This document shows positions 34,218 through 48,504 of a stretch of 64,000 nucleotides of DNA, piece after piece (position 1 is the stretch's first letter; the number at the start of each line of letters is the position of its first letter). The notes under the pieces were generated by a model that ran no database searches, had not been told where the DNA came from, and worked only from the letters and a program-made list of their open reading frames with translations. The position numbers were made by a program, and so were the translations under genes. The DNA is taken from assembly GCA_020002185.1 (NCBI GenBank), contig CM034543.1, forward strand, positions 54,481,535-54,545,534, written 5' to 3'. The DNA comes from Paraescarpia echinospica (lineage: Eukaryota > Annelida > Polychaeta > Sabellida > Siboglinidae).

Positions 34218-35669
34218 CTAATATAAGAGAAATGTTTACTTTAGGCTATATACATGAAAGTCTGCTATATTTTTATTAACTGTATTTATGATTATACCGA
34301 TTATAATATTTATATTGCATATTTAGTAGGGCGGGGCTGTTAGGCAATGCCACTTTATCTTAATTGTAGGTGAATCAACAATAAATGATAGCAGGGTTAA
34401 CTAACGGGTAACTAAGTTTGGCCCCAAGGCCCCCAACCCCGACAGTCAACGTATATAACTGCGGTATAAAAATGCAATCGCAGAGACGGTTGGGGGCCTA
34501 CCATAAACAATACCACGCTATTTTGAGATCGCCCTATTCCATTGTCATGTTTAAGAATGAACCTTACCGAGTGATGCATTCAGCTCGAGTTGAAGCCGGT
34601 AGGTGGTCGGTTGTGGCAAGGCGGAGGCAGTTATCGACGTTACGTTTAAATCGTGCCAAAACAAGGTGGAATTAGAACTACTCTGTGGTCGCTCCTGTGC
34701 TCGCTGAATGCGGCGAGGAGGCATTTCGTAATGCACATTGAATAGGATGTTGCCAGGGTAGTCGTACTGTAGATTCTTCCCGCCTTAATACATTTAACTA
34801 AGATCATTATTCATTGGTTCAACATCTGATTCATAGCTAAATTAGTCTTCATTGGTTGATACGTTAACTCGTTAACTTATTTGAGTACTTATTGGTTGCT
34901 AAGTTAGCTCGTTAAGTAATTCGCGTTCTCGATAGTTGCTAAGTTAGCGCAAAAACTGCTTTGCATTCTCATTGGGTGTACCGCGTTTATGGCCCTATCG
35001 GCCTGCCATACGTCCGACCCTGCCATCGTTGCTCGGGAGTGCGCCATTCAATCACGGGCGACAATGTAAACAAGCAAACCGGATGCAACGTTCGCTACTT
35101 TTTCTGCACCCTCGTCGCGGGCCAGTTCACAATCACAACCGCGAATTACGTGCATTGCCAATGTTCATAGATGTTGTTTACCAGTATTTAAAGTTACTGT
35201 GTATTTAGACAGACATTCTTTGTATTGTCCGAATTTGTGAGAGAGGTTTTGAAGACGCACAGTAAGCTCGTTGAGCACAATCGTGTAACAAGAATATATT
35301 TAACCATTTGAAACAAACAGGGTCTTTCGTAACTATACATTATGCGATAGGATTAATAGCGTTTACAAGTACAGTCACGACTTTAACACAAATACAGCAG
35401 TTTAGAAGTGTAAAAGCAATCTACATATTAACGTTTTATTATTATGGATTGATTTGTTACACTAATGAAACGTGAATAGTGTCACTAACTGTGAATCAAT
35501 TGTGTTCTGTTCCCTCGTTCGTCCCGTATGTCATGTGATACGAATATGATGTTTAACGTGTATCGTGTTGCATCCGCGTTCTTTGTAGATAGGGAAGCGC
35601 GTTATCAGGATGCTTGGATGATAGCGCATGGACCGGTCAATGACCATAATATCCTTCATTTGGCTTAAT

Positions 35670-35800
35670 ACGTGCACGTGTGTGTGTACGTGCGTGCGTG
35701 TATGTGTACATGCGTATACATGTGCATGTGCGTGTGCGTGTGCGTGTGCGTGTGCGTGTGTGTGTGTGTGTGTGTATGTGTGTGTGTATGTACGCGCGCG
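35670..35800. repeat. GT/GC microsatellite in Z copy C
   Basis: Imperfect GTGC/GTGT run at the same position as 14336-14400 in copy B. Confidence 0.9.
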
Positions 35801-36145
35801 TATTTGTGTGAAAAAATCAAAACGCATATACATGTAAACATGGCAAACAGGGAGAGATGTGACAATTGTTACTACCATCAATGGATTTTATAGCGTTTTC
35901 CCTGTCTCCTTGGAAAGCGTCTCCAAACTTGTTCATTAAATGTTCACTGTACACTAATATAACCATCATTGTGTCGGTACGCGAGAGGTCTACGACTGTT
36001 CAATATCAGTAATTTATTCACATAATTCACAAGTTCGAAAACTTTTCTTTCCTACCCAGTGCAAACGTGTTTTAACCAAAATCACGCATCGCACGTAACC
36101 GTACTTTCCGGGGGACTTTGGCAGATGAATATAATATATTCATCT

Positions 36146-36395
36146 CGGTTAGAAGGAAGTTAAAACCACCAGCCCGCTACCCATATCCATTATCTCGTTC
36201 AGGCACATATATGAGAGAACACAACGCCATATTCATACTATGAATATGGTGGTGTTGCTCGTTAAGGCACATATATGACAGCCACATCACCATATTCGTA
36301 TTATTATAAATATGGTGATATGGCTCTCATATATGTGCCTTCACGAGATAATTGATATGGGTAGCGGGCTGATGTTTTTAACTTCCTTCTAACCG
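36146..36395. repeat. Terminal fold-back of Z copy C, 250 bp
   Basis: Outer arms 'cggttagaaggaagttaaaa' and its inverse enclose two inner hairpins around 'catattcatactatgaatat' and a second degenerate one, so the inner palindrome is duplicated relative to copy B. Confidence 0.9.
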
Positions 36396-36769
36396 ATGTA
36401 CAGTAAAAAAACACGGTATCCGGTCCATATTGACGTATTTGTGTCGTCAGGGAGCATTTAACTCCATTCATTTGTGTCCTATTACCATTGTATCTAGGCC
36501 TTGTGTCTTTATGTCTTGGTGGTGTGCAACTTAAGCGGTGGTTCGTTGATATGTTTCTTTTGGTCGTCCTCTTCACCTGTTTCCCGATGGTCTCCATTAT
36601 CATGCCCGCTTTGTGTTCTTGCTGAGGCCATTCTTAGGATATGGTTCAAATATCTCGATCTTTTTCAATATACTGCCCTATTTTCTCGGCGTTCGCTCTG
36701 TTCATGACTTCTTCATTAGCGCTAAATGGTTATATTATGAGTACATAGACAAGGACGGCTCGACACGAT

Positions 36770-36857
36770 TTACCCTTCACTACCACCCTCCCCCAGTAGA
36801 TATGTTCTTGATCCTTCACTACAAACTCGACTTCATCAAGTTCAATCACGTTGCAGC

Positions 36858-36858
<1 letters not shown>
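36770..36858 (-). repeat. Direct repeat at the 3' side of the Penelope-like element
   Basis: About 80 bp ('cactaccaccctcccccagt' through 'cttcatcaagttcaa') repeats at 44458-44530, each followed on plus by a GTA array. On minus it reads ELDEVEFVVK...HIYWGRVVV in both. Penelope elements often carry such terminal direct repeats (pseudo-LTRs). Confidence 0.7.
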
Positions 36859-36948
<90 letters not shown>

Positions 36949-37140
36949 CAGCAGCAGCAGCAGTAATAGTGGTAGTAGTAGTAGCAGTAGCAGTAGCAGT
37001 AGCAGTAGCAGTAGCAGTAGCAGTAGCAGTAATAGTAGTAGTTATTGAAGTAGTAGTTGTAGTAGTAGTTGTTGTGGTAGTAATGGTAGTGGTAGTAGTA
37101 GTAATGGTAGTAGTAGTAATGGAAGTAGTAGTAGTAGTAG
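36859..37140. repeat. GTA trinucleotide array
   Basis: Nearly pure GTA, then GTAGCA and other variants. The resulting polyserine frame is an artefact. Confidence 0.95.
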
Positions 37141-38040
37141 TTTAGGAAAATGGGTGTACTGGGCTCAAGTATCCTGTGTTAAGGATTTGGAACATGAACG
37201 AAGACCCTAATGCACTGGCAACGGATTATAAGTGAACCCTAAACCCAGACATCTGATAAAATCAGTTTAGTTCTTTCGGGTAGATGGTCTTCTCTGCAAA
37301 ACAATTTTTGTAAATAAAACCTAAAAAAGAACAACATGTATGATTAATGGTACATCCAAATAACAACTATCGGTCTACAGCGGAGACGAGAATGCGTGAT
37401 TGTACAGTCATGGCACAGGGATGCATTCAGCCGTTACATTCCCATGCCACTGAACATTAAACAATGACCAATTGGACATGTCTGAGGATAGTAACCGGGG
37501 GTTACCCTCATCTGTCCTGTTAAATAACATAGGTAAATACATATTTTGGTTGTTTTTTTGTTTAAAAACTTTTTTGTTTTTGTTCATCTGAATCAGAGGG
37601 GCATGATGCTGCATTTAAAAAACATACGGTGGCCGTACTAAGGTATGCGTTGAAATTAAAATAAACACGGGATTGCGAAGTCGTGGTGCTGTCCACATAG
37701 GCGCTACTGCTGACCACCCCACACATCCACAAACATGTGTCCTGTTATTAATAATTAATACATGGGTATTCAGTAATAATTAATACGTGGGTATTCAGTA
37801 ATTATTTCGGAAGGTAAACCTGTAAAAACAAAATAAGCCATTAAATTGTGCATGAAATATATATATCCTAGCATAGTTGTACAGGAGACGGAAACATGTG
37901 AAGCCGTACGAGCCAGCGCTGCTGCAACCCGACAACCCCAAATGCAGCCTAATCCCCCTAACAACCACACAATTGCACTAACACTACGACGTCTCACAGT
38001 GTCTTAAGCGCTAAGGTCATTGTTCTGTAGAAGTCCATTG
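37141..38040. other. Probable 3' region of the Penelope-like element, no gene seen
   Basis: 0.9 kb between the GTA array and the GIY-YIG reading frame. It contains a small tandem duplication ('aataattaatacgtgggtat' near 37750-37800). No coding signal. Confidence 0.4.
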
Positions 38041-38111
38041 TTCAGTGTAATTTGGTGGCCACCAGCATATCTTTCAGGTTTTTGTTCTTTGAGAATGCTG
38101 TTAGCTTGATT

Positions 38112-38560
38112 TCAGTCTAGCCTTCGGGAAGATTTGTAACATACAGGTCGGATTTGTAGCAGTTTATATATGGCTTTAGCTAGTTTAGTAATTTTTTGTC
38201 CATGGTGGGAGATGCGAATCACAAAAGGTATAACATCAAAATAGTCCTCTCTAACATTCAGTCCCCCTGGCTGCGTAGTTTTAAGTCTTGTAATCCATTT
38301 TGATTCATAATTTCGTCTGTAAATGGTTTCCAGTGAGGCGACGTCAGAAAATGGCCCTGATTCCAAGATTGTAATACGCAAATCGGATATTGAGTGACCG
38401 GCTCCATTAAAATGCTTGGCCACTTGTCTGTCGTTGTGATGTCGTATGTCCGATCTGTGAGTATTTAGACGTGTTCGGAGTTGATTGCCAGTCTCACCCA
38501 CGCATCTTACGGGGCATGCGTTAAACCACGCTGGATGGAACATTGTTGATTTTGCCCTGT
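38112..38560 (-). pseudogene. GIY-YIG endonuclease domain of the Penelope-like element
   Basis: Reads AWFNACPVRCVGETGNQLRT, RLNTHRSDIRHHN, VAKHFNGAGHS, then LETIYRRNYESKWITRLKT and PGGLN. These are the YVGETG...R...H, HF and E...WI..L motifs of the GIY-YIG nuclease attached to Penelope RTs, which nicks target DNA. The Tyr of YVGETG is Cys here. The catalytic Arg (RTRLNTHR) and Glu are present. Confidence 0.8.
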
Positions 38561-38675
38561 AGTGGCCTCCTTTTGTTGTTAATAGGTGTGAAGTCTACAA
38601 ATATCGTACAGGCTAGACACTTTTCCACCTGACATTTCACAGTTTGTTCTTTCCTGTTCTGATTTTTAATGTCCG

Positions 38676-39609
38676 CTAGGGTAGTGTTTTAATGTGCCTT
38701 AAGAAACGCGATGTATAATTCCTTTGCCTCAGGCTATGAAAAAATGTTTGTACGGCTTCCTCAAAGTCTGATTTATTGTTGCAAATCCTGTGAAGTCGTA
38801 ATAGTTGCGATTTGAGTATACCAGAGAAGATATGTTTCGGATGGAACGAGTCTTTGTACAGTAGTTGATGTGTATATGTTGGTTTACTCGTAACTGACGT
38901 TAATTTGACGCAATTTTGATGGCTATATAGTATGTCCAAGAAAACTAGGAATTCATCATTCCCATGTGTCCATATTCCGAAAATACCGTCCAGGTATCGT
39001 AAATAGATTAATGGTAATTTGTTGCATTTCCTTAGTGCTCGTTTCTCCCACTGAGCCATAAAAAGATTGGCATAGTTGGGGGCAAATCGTTTCCCCATCA
39101 CAGTGCCGAAAATTTGAAAGTACCAGTTTCATCCGAATAAAAAGTCGTGTCCTAAGGAAATTTTAAGTAGTTCTAAAATGTCTGATTCTGGGCGGTCAAA
39201 ATCCGGGTTTCGTAAAAAAAAAGCCCGTCTTACTGCTTCAGTCCCCGAAATATTGTCAATATTGGTGTACTGGCTTTCTACATCCATGGAGAACCGTAGC
39301 GCATCACTAGGAATTTCGATTTTAAGTCACTTTATCAATGAAGTCTGTAGTGTTTTTAACATACGAAGCATGTGTTACTGCCAATGGGGCTAAAAATAGT
39401 AAATATACTCAACTATTTTATATAATTCGCTGTTGCAATGGGATATGATCGGTCGTCCTGGGGCCATCTGAGACCGAGGCCATTTATCTTTAACCTCATA
39501 AATCTTGGGTAATAGATAGACCAGACGTGGTCGAGGTGTATCCGGTGGCTCTAAATAATATCGTTGCTTCTTGGATATGTAGCCTGTTTGTCGTAATCTG
39601 TCTAATGTT
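38676..39609 (-). pseudogene. Penelope-type reverse transcriptase, C-terminal part
   Basis: In order: RLVYLLPKIYEV and APGRPIISHCNSE (about 39500-39430), FSMDVESQYTNID with the motif A Asp (about 39290), GTVMGKRFAPNYANLFMAQW (motif B, about 39090), YLRYLDGIFGIWTHG (motif C, about 38990), then YTHQLLYKDSFHPKH and the thumb. Motif C should be Y-x-D-D; the second Asp is Gly, which would abolish catalysis. A stop (LFG*) lies near 39130 and frames shift near 39100 and 39400. Confidence 0.85.
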
Positions 39610-41296
<1,687 letters not shown>

Positions 41297-41301
41297 ATGT
41301 T

Positions 41302-41780
41302 GCTGAAATGCGGACTGCGGCTTGTGGATAGACCGGTGTGTCTAGTTTAGCATAATGTTTTTTGTTCGCAAGCTGTCGATTCGCCTCTGCGACATAGATT
41401 TCTTTAGACATGATTACTGTGGCCGAGCCTTTATCAGCAGGTTTAATAATAATAGATGGGTTTCTCTTGAGTGCCGAAATCGACGCCAATTGCGACTCTA
41501 ACAAATTACCAACACTGTTCCGGTATTTGTTAGTTATCGAACTAAAATCTTTCAGTTGTTCCAATTTATAGTTAATATCCTCATTGTGGCAAGTTGGATT
41601 CCAGGTTGATTTTGCTGTAGAGTTCTCTTTTAATTTTTTTGATTTCGTTCCGTGAAAAAATATCGTAGTTGGATATGTCTAGAAAAACGCCTGATAGACG
41701 CCTGTGTGTCTTCTGCATCATTTGTATGAGGTGTTGGTATAAATTGTAATCCGATAATCGTGGGATTAAGCAGATCATTG
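41302..41780 (-). pseudogene. Penelope-type RT, N-terminal part
   Basis: Reads LSDYNLYQHLIQ (about 41750), then LKDFSSITNKYRNSVGNLLE, SISALKRNPSIIIKPADKGS, ATVIMSKEIYVAEANRQLAN. The 'iIIKPADKG..tVvM....Y..ea.rQL' block is a signature immediately N-terminal of Penelope RT. Frameshifted near 41600 and cut at 41302 by the solo LTR. Confidence 0.8.
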
Positions 41781-41817
41781 GACTTGTTTTGTGCGGTATG
41801 GTTGCCCTCAGTGTTTC

Positions 41818-42310
41818 TTAGTTTAAATGGCACAACCAATGTGTTAGCATTTTGTTCGCTGTTTCTGGTGTCCAATGAATGTTGTCTGATATGTCTGTCT
41901 TGAACGATGACTCCTCTAATTTAGGTATTACAACAATGCCCTTAATGTCTAGTAGGCTCTCCGAAGTTCTCATAATGTATTCTTGTTCTACCTGAGGTAA
42001 TCTGTCGGAAACGTTTATTTTGGGTGTGGGGATAATTGAGTGAGGAAAACACTTGCCTGCTCGAGCCGCCATCCTTCGCAAATTAGGGATGGTCGTCACA
42101 CTTGGTTTGTTTGCTCTGTCGTTGATTCCGACCGATAGGATCACAATCTCTGGATGTGTGCCGTCTGTCTCTGCGGGATGCATCATCATATGTTCGAGAT
42201 TCCTAATTTTAGCTCCAGGGTAGCTGTCCACTTGGATGTTTCGTTCCTTCGATTCTGTAATCCTAGAAACGTTTGAGTCACCCAGAATAACGACACGTTT
42301 CGTGATTATT
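41818..42310 (-). pseudogene. SGNH/GDSL hydrolase domain of the Penelope-like element
   Basis: Open frame with the SGNH blocks in order: KRVVILGDSNVSRI (block I, GDSN, about 42290), PGAKIRN (Gly block, about 42230), PEIVILSVGINDRAN (block III, about 42130) and a C-terminal DNIHWTPETANKMLTHWL (block V, His; about 41870). The catalytic Ser and His are present. SGNH esterases occur in ORF1 of some CR1 LINEs and, from general knowledge, as passengers in some large Penelope elements; the substrate here is unknown. Confidence 0.72.
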
Positions 42311-42318
42311 GGTAACCT

Positions 42319-42900
42319 TCAGCTGGATTTCTTGCACTTTGTGCTTCTGTGTATGGAGGGCACAGTGGAGAATCGTTGTGCAGGAGTAGGCGAACGGGGT
42401 AGTCTATGAATTATGGCGCGGTCCACCCGTGGTCTGGAGACAGGTATGTAAGAATGAGACTTGGAGTGAGGTGGAAGCTCCGGAGAACCCGATTGTCTCG
42501 GTAGTGGCGGGAAGGAGTTGGGAGAAAGGGGTGGAGAAGAGGTGGCAAAAACACTAGAAGGCTCACGTATGACCTGATGCAAGGATGGTGTGGCTGAAGG
42601 GAGGGTGGTGATGGTAGTAGAACACAACGGCGGTGGCCCCGGTGATAGAGACGTGGTCTGCCGCTTACGACCTGCAGTCGAAGTAGGAGAAGGCTTGGTC
42701 CCTGGTGTATTAGCCGTGAACAAGGAGGGAGATGAAATGGTGGAGTGGATACGACAGTGGAATAGAGCGGTGCTTGCGTGAAGCCAGTGGGCTTGTGTGC
42801 CGATGTGAGAGGGGTTGTAGCCATACCTCTGCTTCGTTCCGTTGGTAGTGTAGTCGACGAGCTGATAATTAGCTTGCCAAAAGTGTTGTCTCTGTTTCGC
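42319..42900 (-). pseudogene. Pro/Ser/Thr-rich linker of the Penelope-like element
   Basis: Low-complexity P/S/T-rich frame (SPPLSPNSFPPLPRQ and similar) bridging NADAR and SGNH. Two frames are open over the same stretch, so the true one is uncertain. No fold recognised. Confidence 0.5.
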
Positions 42901-42959
42901 ACTCTGAGTGCTCACCGTCCGTAGCTGTATTGTTCTCGTCAATGTTGTGTCTCGTCGAC

Positions 42960-43400
42960 GGTTGTGTCGATTGGGTGGTTGAGTTTTTCTGCGGAAGCTT
43001 GCCCATCCTTCCTTCGCCCTGGACACAGTCACGGAATTGCGTCAGTAGTTTCCCGTACATGTTCCTTCCGTGTCCGTCGTGTCCGGTGCCCCAATAGTTG
43101 TCAGACGTGTGGCTGATGAAGTTCATTCCTTCCGATGTGTCGAGTCTTCTCGCAAAGGACGGGGCATGATCGAATTTCCACTGGAAGATCTCCCACTGGA
43201 GATCCTCAGCTCGATGATTCCACTTGTTGTCGTTGGCCAGGAAAATCCTTGTTATCTTTCGTTGTGCGAGCAGCGAAAATGGCGTCGGCGGCTGCTGGCA
43301 TGTCGTAATATACAGCCTTGGCAAACATCAGTGCGTGGGTCCCGGACGGGAAGCAAGCGTTGTTGAAGGCATCCTATAAGCAGACTTGACAAGCGAAAGC
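42960..43400 (-). pseudogene. NADAR domain of the Penelope-like element
   Basis: Two frames together cover a NADAR (YbiA-like) fold: THALMFAKAVYYDMPAAADA, IFAARTTKDNK (about 43350-43240, the 'EhyyqaqKA...D...a..I..a' block), then LQWEIFQWKFDHAPSFARRL and HTSDNYWGTGHDGHGRN, MYGKLLTQFRD (about 43200-43030, the WG-G-x-G-x-N-x-x-G-x-LL-x-x-R block). NADAR enzymes are N-glycosidases acting on riboflavin intermediates or ADP-ribosylated bases/NAD-related substrates. A frameshift near 43230 breaks the domain, and the expected N-terminal strand is not clear. Its role in a retroelement is unknown. Confidence 0.72.
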
Positions 43401-43404
43401 ATTG

Positions 43405-44292
43405 CTACCAGTGTCGTCCCATCGTCTTATGTCCCCTATCGTGTCTTCGGAGGAGGGAAAAATTGTCTTTGTCTATTATGGGGTCCGCTTGATGTTTCTG
43501 AAACATCACTTTGGATGGTCCTGCCTTGGCATAGCCAACCCTATTGGTTAGATTATTTTGTTCAAACGCGGCGACCCTACCCGAATTTGGAAGTCGAGAC
43601 CTAACTGGGGGTGGTGATGGGATACCAACCCCCTTGACATTTTGGGCCCGAACGTTCCTACCATTTGAATTGGTAAAGACAAGGGGTCGGACATTAATCC
43701 TTGCCCCATTGCCGGAATGGCTTACTGTACCTTGTGCCGAATGTTGTCTAAGCTGGGCGTCAGTCTTCGAGTGGGTCTTGGCGTGACCCACGAATGTCCG
43801 CTGGATCGGGACTCCTGACGTGGTACGGACAGGCTGATTTCTGTGCGACGGAGCGGCTGACGTTGCAGAGAAGGGCCGTCTCTGTTCCCACCCCCTCCTG
43901 CCTAGAGATATGTTGCTCAAAGCTGTTCCGAATTCCGAAACAGTGGTATTTTGCAACTTCCGACCGAAATTATCTCGAGCCCAACCGAGCGCCGTATGAC
44001 GGGCCGTGGACATCTTGTCCTTGGAGGCACGTGTATTTTTCAATGTCGAAAGGATTAAATTTAGCGCGGTGAGGTAGTGGTCGTGAATAATCACTCCTAC
44101 CTGTTTAGCCCAAGATCGATTTAGGGTATGAATCCGTTTGAATATATTTGAATTCGGTCTAGCTGGCCTGATGAAATGGTTCAACTCAGCTATTTTATGC
44201 ATGAAGGCTTTAATGGGAGAGCCTTCTGCTTGTTTACTCGTAATCGATATATGATGGATCATCTGTAGCAACTGGAATAGGAGTTTAGCCAA
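43405..44292 (-). CDS. N-terminal protein of the Penelope-like element, unknown
   Basis: 295 codons open on minus. Residues about 30-130 are predicted helical with FIRPARPNSNIFKRIHTLNR, SWAKQVGVIIHDHYLTALNL and a WARDNFGRKLQ motif. Residues 150-295 are basic, low complexity and likely disordered, resembling a gag-like nucleic-acid-binding tail. I do not recognise a named family. It ends about 5 bp before the NADAR region, in another frame. A real start upstream of 44292 cannot be excluded. Confidence 0.5.
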   Translation of the reverse strand: MAKLLFQLLQMIHHISITSKQAEGSPIKAFMHKIAELNHFIRPARPNSNIFKRIHTLNRSWAKQVGVIIHDHYLTALNLILSTLKNTRASKDKMSTARHTALGWARDNFGRKLQNTTVSEFGTALSNISLGRRGWEQRRPFSATSAAPSHRNQPVRTTSGVPIQRTFVGHAKTHSKTDAQLRQHSAQGTVSHSGNGARINVRPLVFTNSNGRNVRAQNVKGVGIPSPPPVRSRLPNSGRVAAFEQNNLTNRVGYAKAGPSKVMFQKHQADPIIDKDNFSLLRRHDRGHKTMGRHW

Positions 44293-44457
44293 GTTAATAT
44301 TGCTACCGGCCTGGCCCTACTTTATTCCGAGTGCCCTTGTAGTGGCGATTATAAGCCATACACCGAATTTCAAATTCAATTTCTCTCTCAATTTACAGAA
44401 TAGTCTTTATCAAGGTAATTTGAATTTCTGGTCTACATTATCCACGCTTTACACGTC

Positions 44458-44530
44458 ACTACCACCCTCCCCCAATAGATATGTTCTTGATACTTCACTA
44501 CAAACTCGACTTCATCAAGTTCAACCATGT
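44458..44530 (-). repeat. Direct repeat at the 5' side of the Penelope-like element
   Basis: Copy of 36770-36858 with a few changes, again abutting a GTA array. It supports a pseudo-LTR-type terminal repeat. Confidence 0.7.
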
Positions 44531-44535
44531 TAAAG

Positions 44536-46393
<1,858 letters not shown>

Positions 46394-47116
46394 ATAACAA
46401 TTGCAATGACAATGAGTTTTAGAGAATTGTTATCTATACAGTACATTTTAATAGAACATATTGTTAACTTAAAGGAAATAAAAATAAGGCATTAGCTAAA
46501 ATCCTTTTTATATGTGTACACAAAGTTTAACCTTGTATGTAACATTTGACAACATTAAAAAATACGTAAAAATACATTTGTAGCATCAATTCGATTTTAA
46601 ACCCGTCTGTGTAGCGATTCCCGCGGAAAATTAAAATTTAATGAGCTAGGCGATCACGTGGTATCGGGACGTCACTTATGACACACACTCGCAGCAGGCC
46701 GACCCTTTCCGTGCATTCAGAGCATGTTTACAAGTATAGCTTTTGGGTCGAAACGAACGTCAGAATGAGTTATTGCGCAATATTCCGATGAAATACAAAC
46801 ACTAGTCATCATAGAGGAACAAGCAGTTATCTTACTGTTCCACATGAATCCAATTTTATTCAAAACAATGAATGCGAATGGGCCTACAAGTCGACTAGGT
46901 TTCGCCGAGCTTGGGCTCGTTTTCAGAATAATTATATCGAATGCAACCAACGAGAGATAATATACACCAATAAACATACATAGCAAACATATATATTGTA
47001 TCCAGGTACAGAAAGTAACGTATATAATCTCATAATATCACTAGAATATCGATGTATGAAGGCGGAGTTATACAATTTATCATAACAACTTAAATCAATC
47101 AGTGAATTTCTATCGG

Positions 47117-47205
47117 TTCTGTTAGCTCAGTTAGTAAAGGCGTTGGTTCCTTCGTATTTATTTTGCAATCGGGCGACGCCGGTTCAATCCCTACACCAAA
47201 CCATT
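47117..47205 (+). repeat. tRNA-like (SINE-type) sequence, left arm of F
   Basis: 'ggttctgttagctcagttag' resembles a 5' acceptor and A box, and 'gccggttcaatccc' a B box. The spacing is too long and the acceptor ends do not pair, so this is a tRNA-derived Pol III promoter or SINE head rather than a tRNA gene. Confidence 0.6.
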
Positions 47206-47661
47206 GATTTTGTTTACACTTTTTTTGGTTTATGTTTTCACGAAGTAATATAAACCAAATCATTTTTATACTATGATGTACTGTTTGTAAATATTTTTTT
47301 ATTTTTGTAGTAATTATTTATTCGCCACAAAAATGAAAATGTGGGAATTATATAACGATGTTTCTAAATTTGATTTATCCAAACAAATATAATGTATATA
47401 TAATTTATTAATTGTATATATATATATATATATTGTACGGTAATATATTGTAATTATATGTGTGAAAACAAATGGTGATCTGTCTGGATAAATAAAATTT
47501 AGAAACATCGCGTTATATATAATTACCATATTTTCATTTTTGTGGCGAATAAATAATTACTACCAAAATATTTACCAACAGTGCATCATAGTATAAAAAT
47601 GATTTGGTTTATATTACGTCGTGAAAACATAAACCAAAATTTTTTTTAAAACAATCAATCG

Positions 47662-47752
47662 TTTGGTGTGGGGTTTGAACCGGCGTCGCCCGATTACAAA
47701 ATAAATGCGAAAGAACCAACGCCTTTACTAACTGAGCTAGCAGGACCGACAA
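47662..47752 (-). repeat. tRNA-like (SINE-type) sequence, right arm of F
   Basis: Inverse of the left-arm copy: 'ggtcctgctagctcagttag' and 'gccggttcaaacccc' on minus. It is slightly closer to tRNA consensus than the left copy. Confidence 0.6.
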
Positions 47753-48385
47753 AAGTTCACTGACTGATTTAAGTTGTTATGATAAATTGTACAACTCCTC
47801 CTTCATACATCGACATTCTAGTGATATTATGAGATTATACACGTTACTTTATGTAGCTGGATACGATATATGTTTGCTATGTATGTATGTTTGTGTACAT
47901 TATCTCCCGTTGGTTGCATTCAATATAATTATTCTGAAAACGAGCCCAAGTTCGGCGATACCTAGTCGACTTGGAGGCCCATTCGCATTCATTGTTTTGA
48001 ATAAAATTGAATTCTTGTGGAACCGTAAGATAACTGCTTGTTCCTCTATGATGACTAGTGTTTGTATTTCATCGGAATATTGCACAATAACTCATTCTGA
48101 CGGTCGTTTCGACCCAATAACTATACTTGTAAACATGCTCTGAATGCATGGAAAGGGTCGGCCTGATGCAAGTGTGGGTCATAAGTGACGTCACATCTCG
48201 GTATCCCGAAAAGCGCGCCAAAAATATGCATATTCGAAAATGTTCGGATGCACAGCATTAAATGTGGAATTTCTAATTCATTGATTTTTTTTTTTTTTTT
48301 GGCTTAGTGGACATGGAAATAGATAGCAGGATGTAATATAACATGAATTCAAGCCATATATGTTTTTATTCCCTTTAAGAACATC

Positions 48386-48504
48386 TAGACTTATATTGTA
48401 TAAATCATATTTACAGTATGTAAAACATAAAACGTTCAGTGACCTTACTGCATTATGTATATTCAATATTTATTAATTAGCAGGGCAAACCAAATAATGT
48501 AAAA
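48386..48504. other. Short spacer
   Basis: AT-rich, no feature. Confidence 0.4.

Larger units (their letters stand above)
32311..35010. mobile_element. 2.7-kb TIR transposon with palindromic subrepeats
   Basis: The ends TATGGCAGGCCGATAGGGCC and its inverse at 34991-35010 are nearly identical, followed by 'gtaaacgcggt' and its inverse. Z copies A and B lack the block. Inside the left TIR about seven 40-bp units contain 'gttaacgcgttaac' and 'agcaaccaatgagaa'; the right TIR has about four. The interior holds decayed exons of a helix-turn-helix protein on minus but no catalytic core, so it looks like an internally deleted copy. The target duplication is unclear (possibly GTC). Confidence 0.8.
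27880..36450 (+). repeat. Repeat Z, copy C, broken into five pieces
   Basis: Z sequence is found at 27880-28199, 29500-29590, 30741-31338, 32033-32310 and 35011-36450. The gaps are a LINE, a second LINE, an LTR-like insert and a TIR element, each absent from copy A or B at the same place. It contains one 107-bp unit (about 27890-28020), a GT microsatellite (35670-35800) and the terminal hairpin. Confidence 0.8.
46660..48385. repeat. Large inverted repeat (fold-back F) with tRNA-like sequences
   Basis: 46668-47400 is the reverse complement of about 47490-48195 at roughly 85-90% by eye, with a TA-rich centre near 47430. Shared landmarks include 'gtcacttatgac', 'catgtttacaagtata', 'ctagtcatcatagaggaaca' and 'aagttgttatgataaattgt'. 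The right arm extends about 180 bp further to 'ccctttaagaaca' (48385), which is also present at 10158. No protein is encoded. Confidence 0.85.

Noticed and set aside
43070..44072. Plus-strand frames opposite the Penelope-like element
   Set aside because: The minus strand carries the recognisable domains; the plus frames show no motif.
47117..47205. Functional tRNA gene
   Set aside because: A and B boxes are present but acceptor ends do not pair and the A-to-B distance is too long; the sequence occurs three times inside repeat F.
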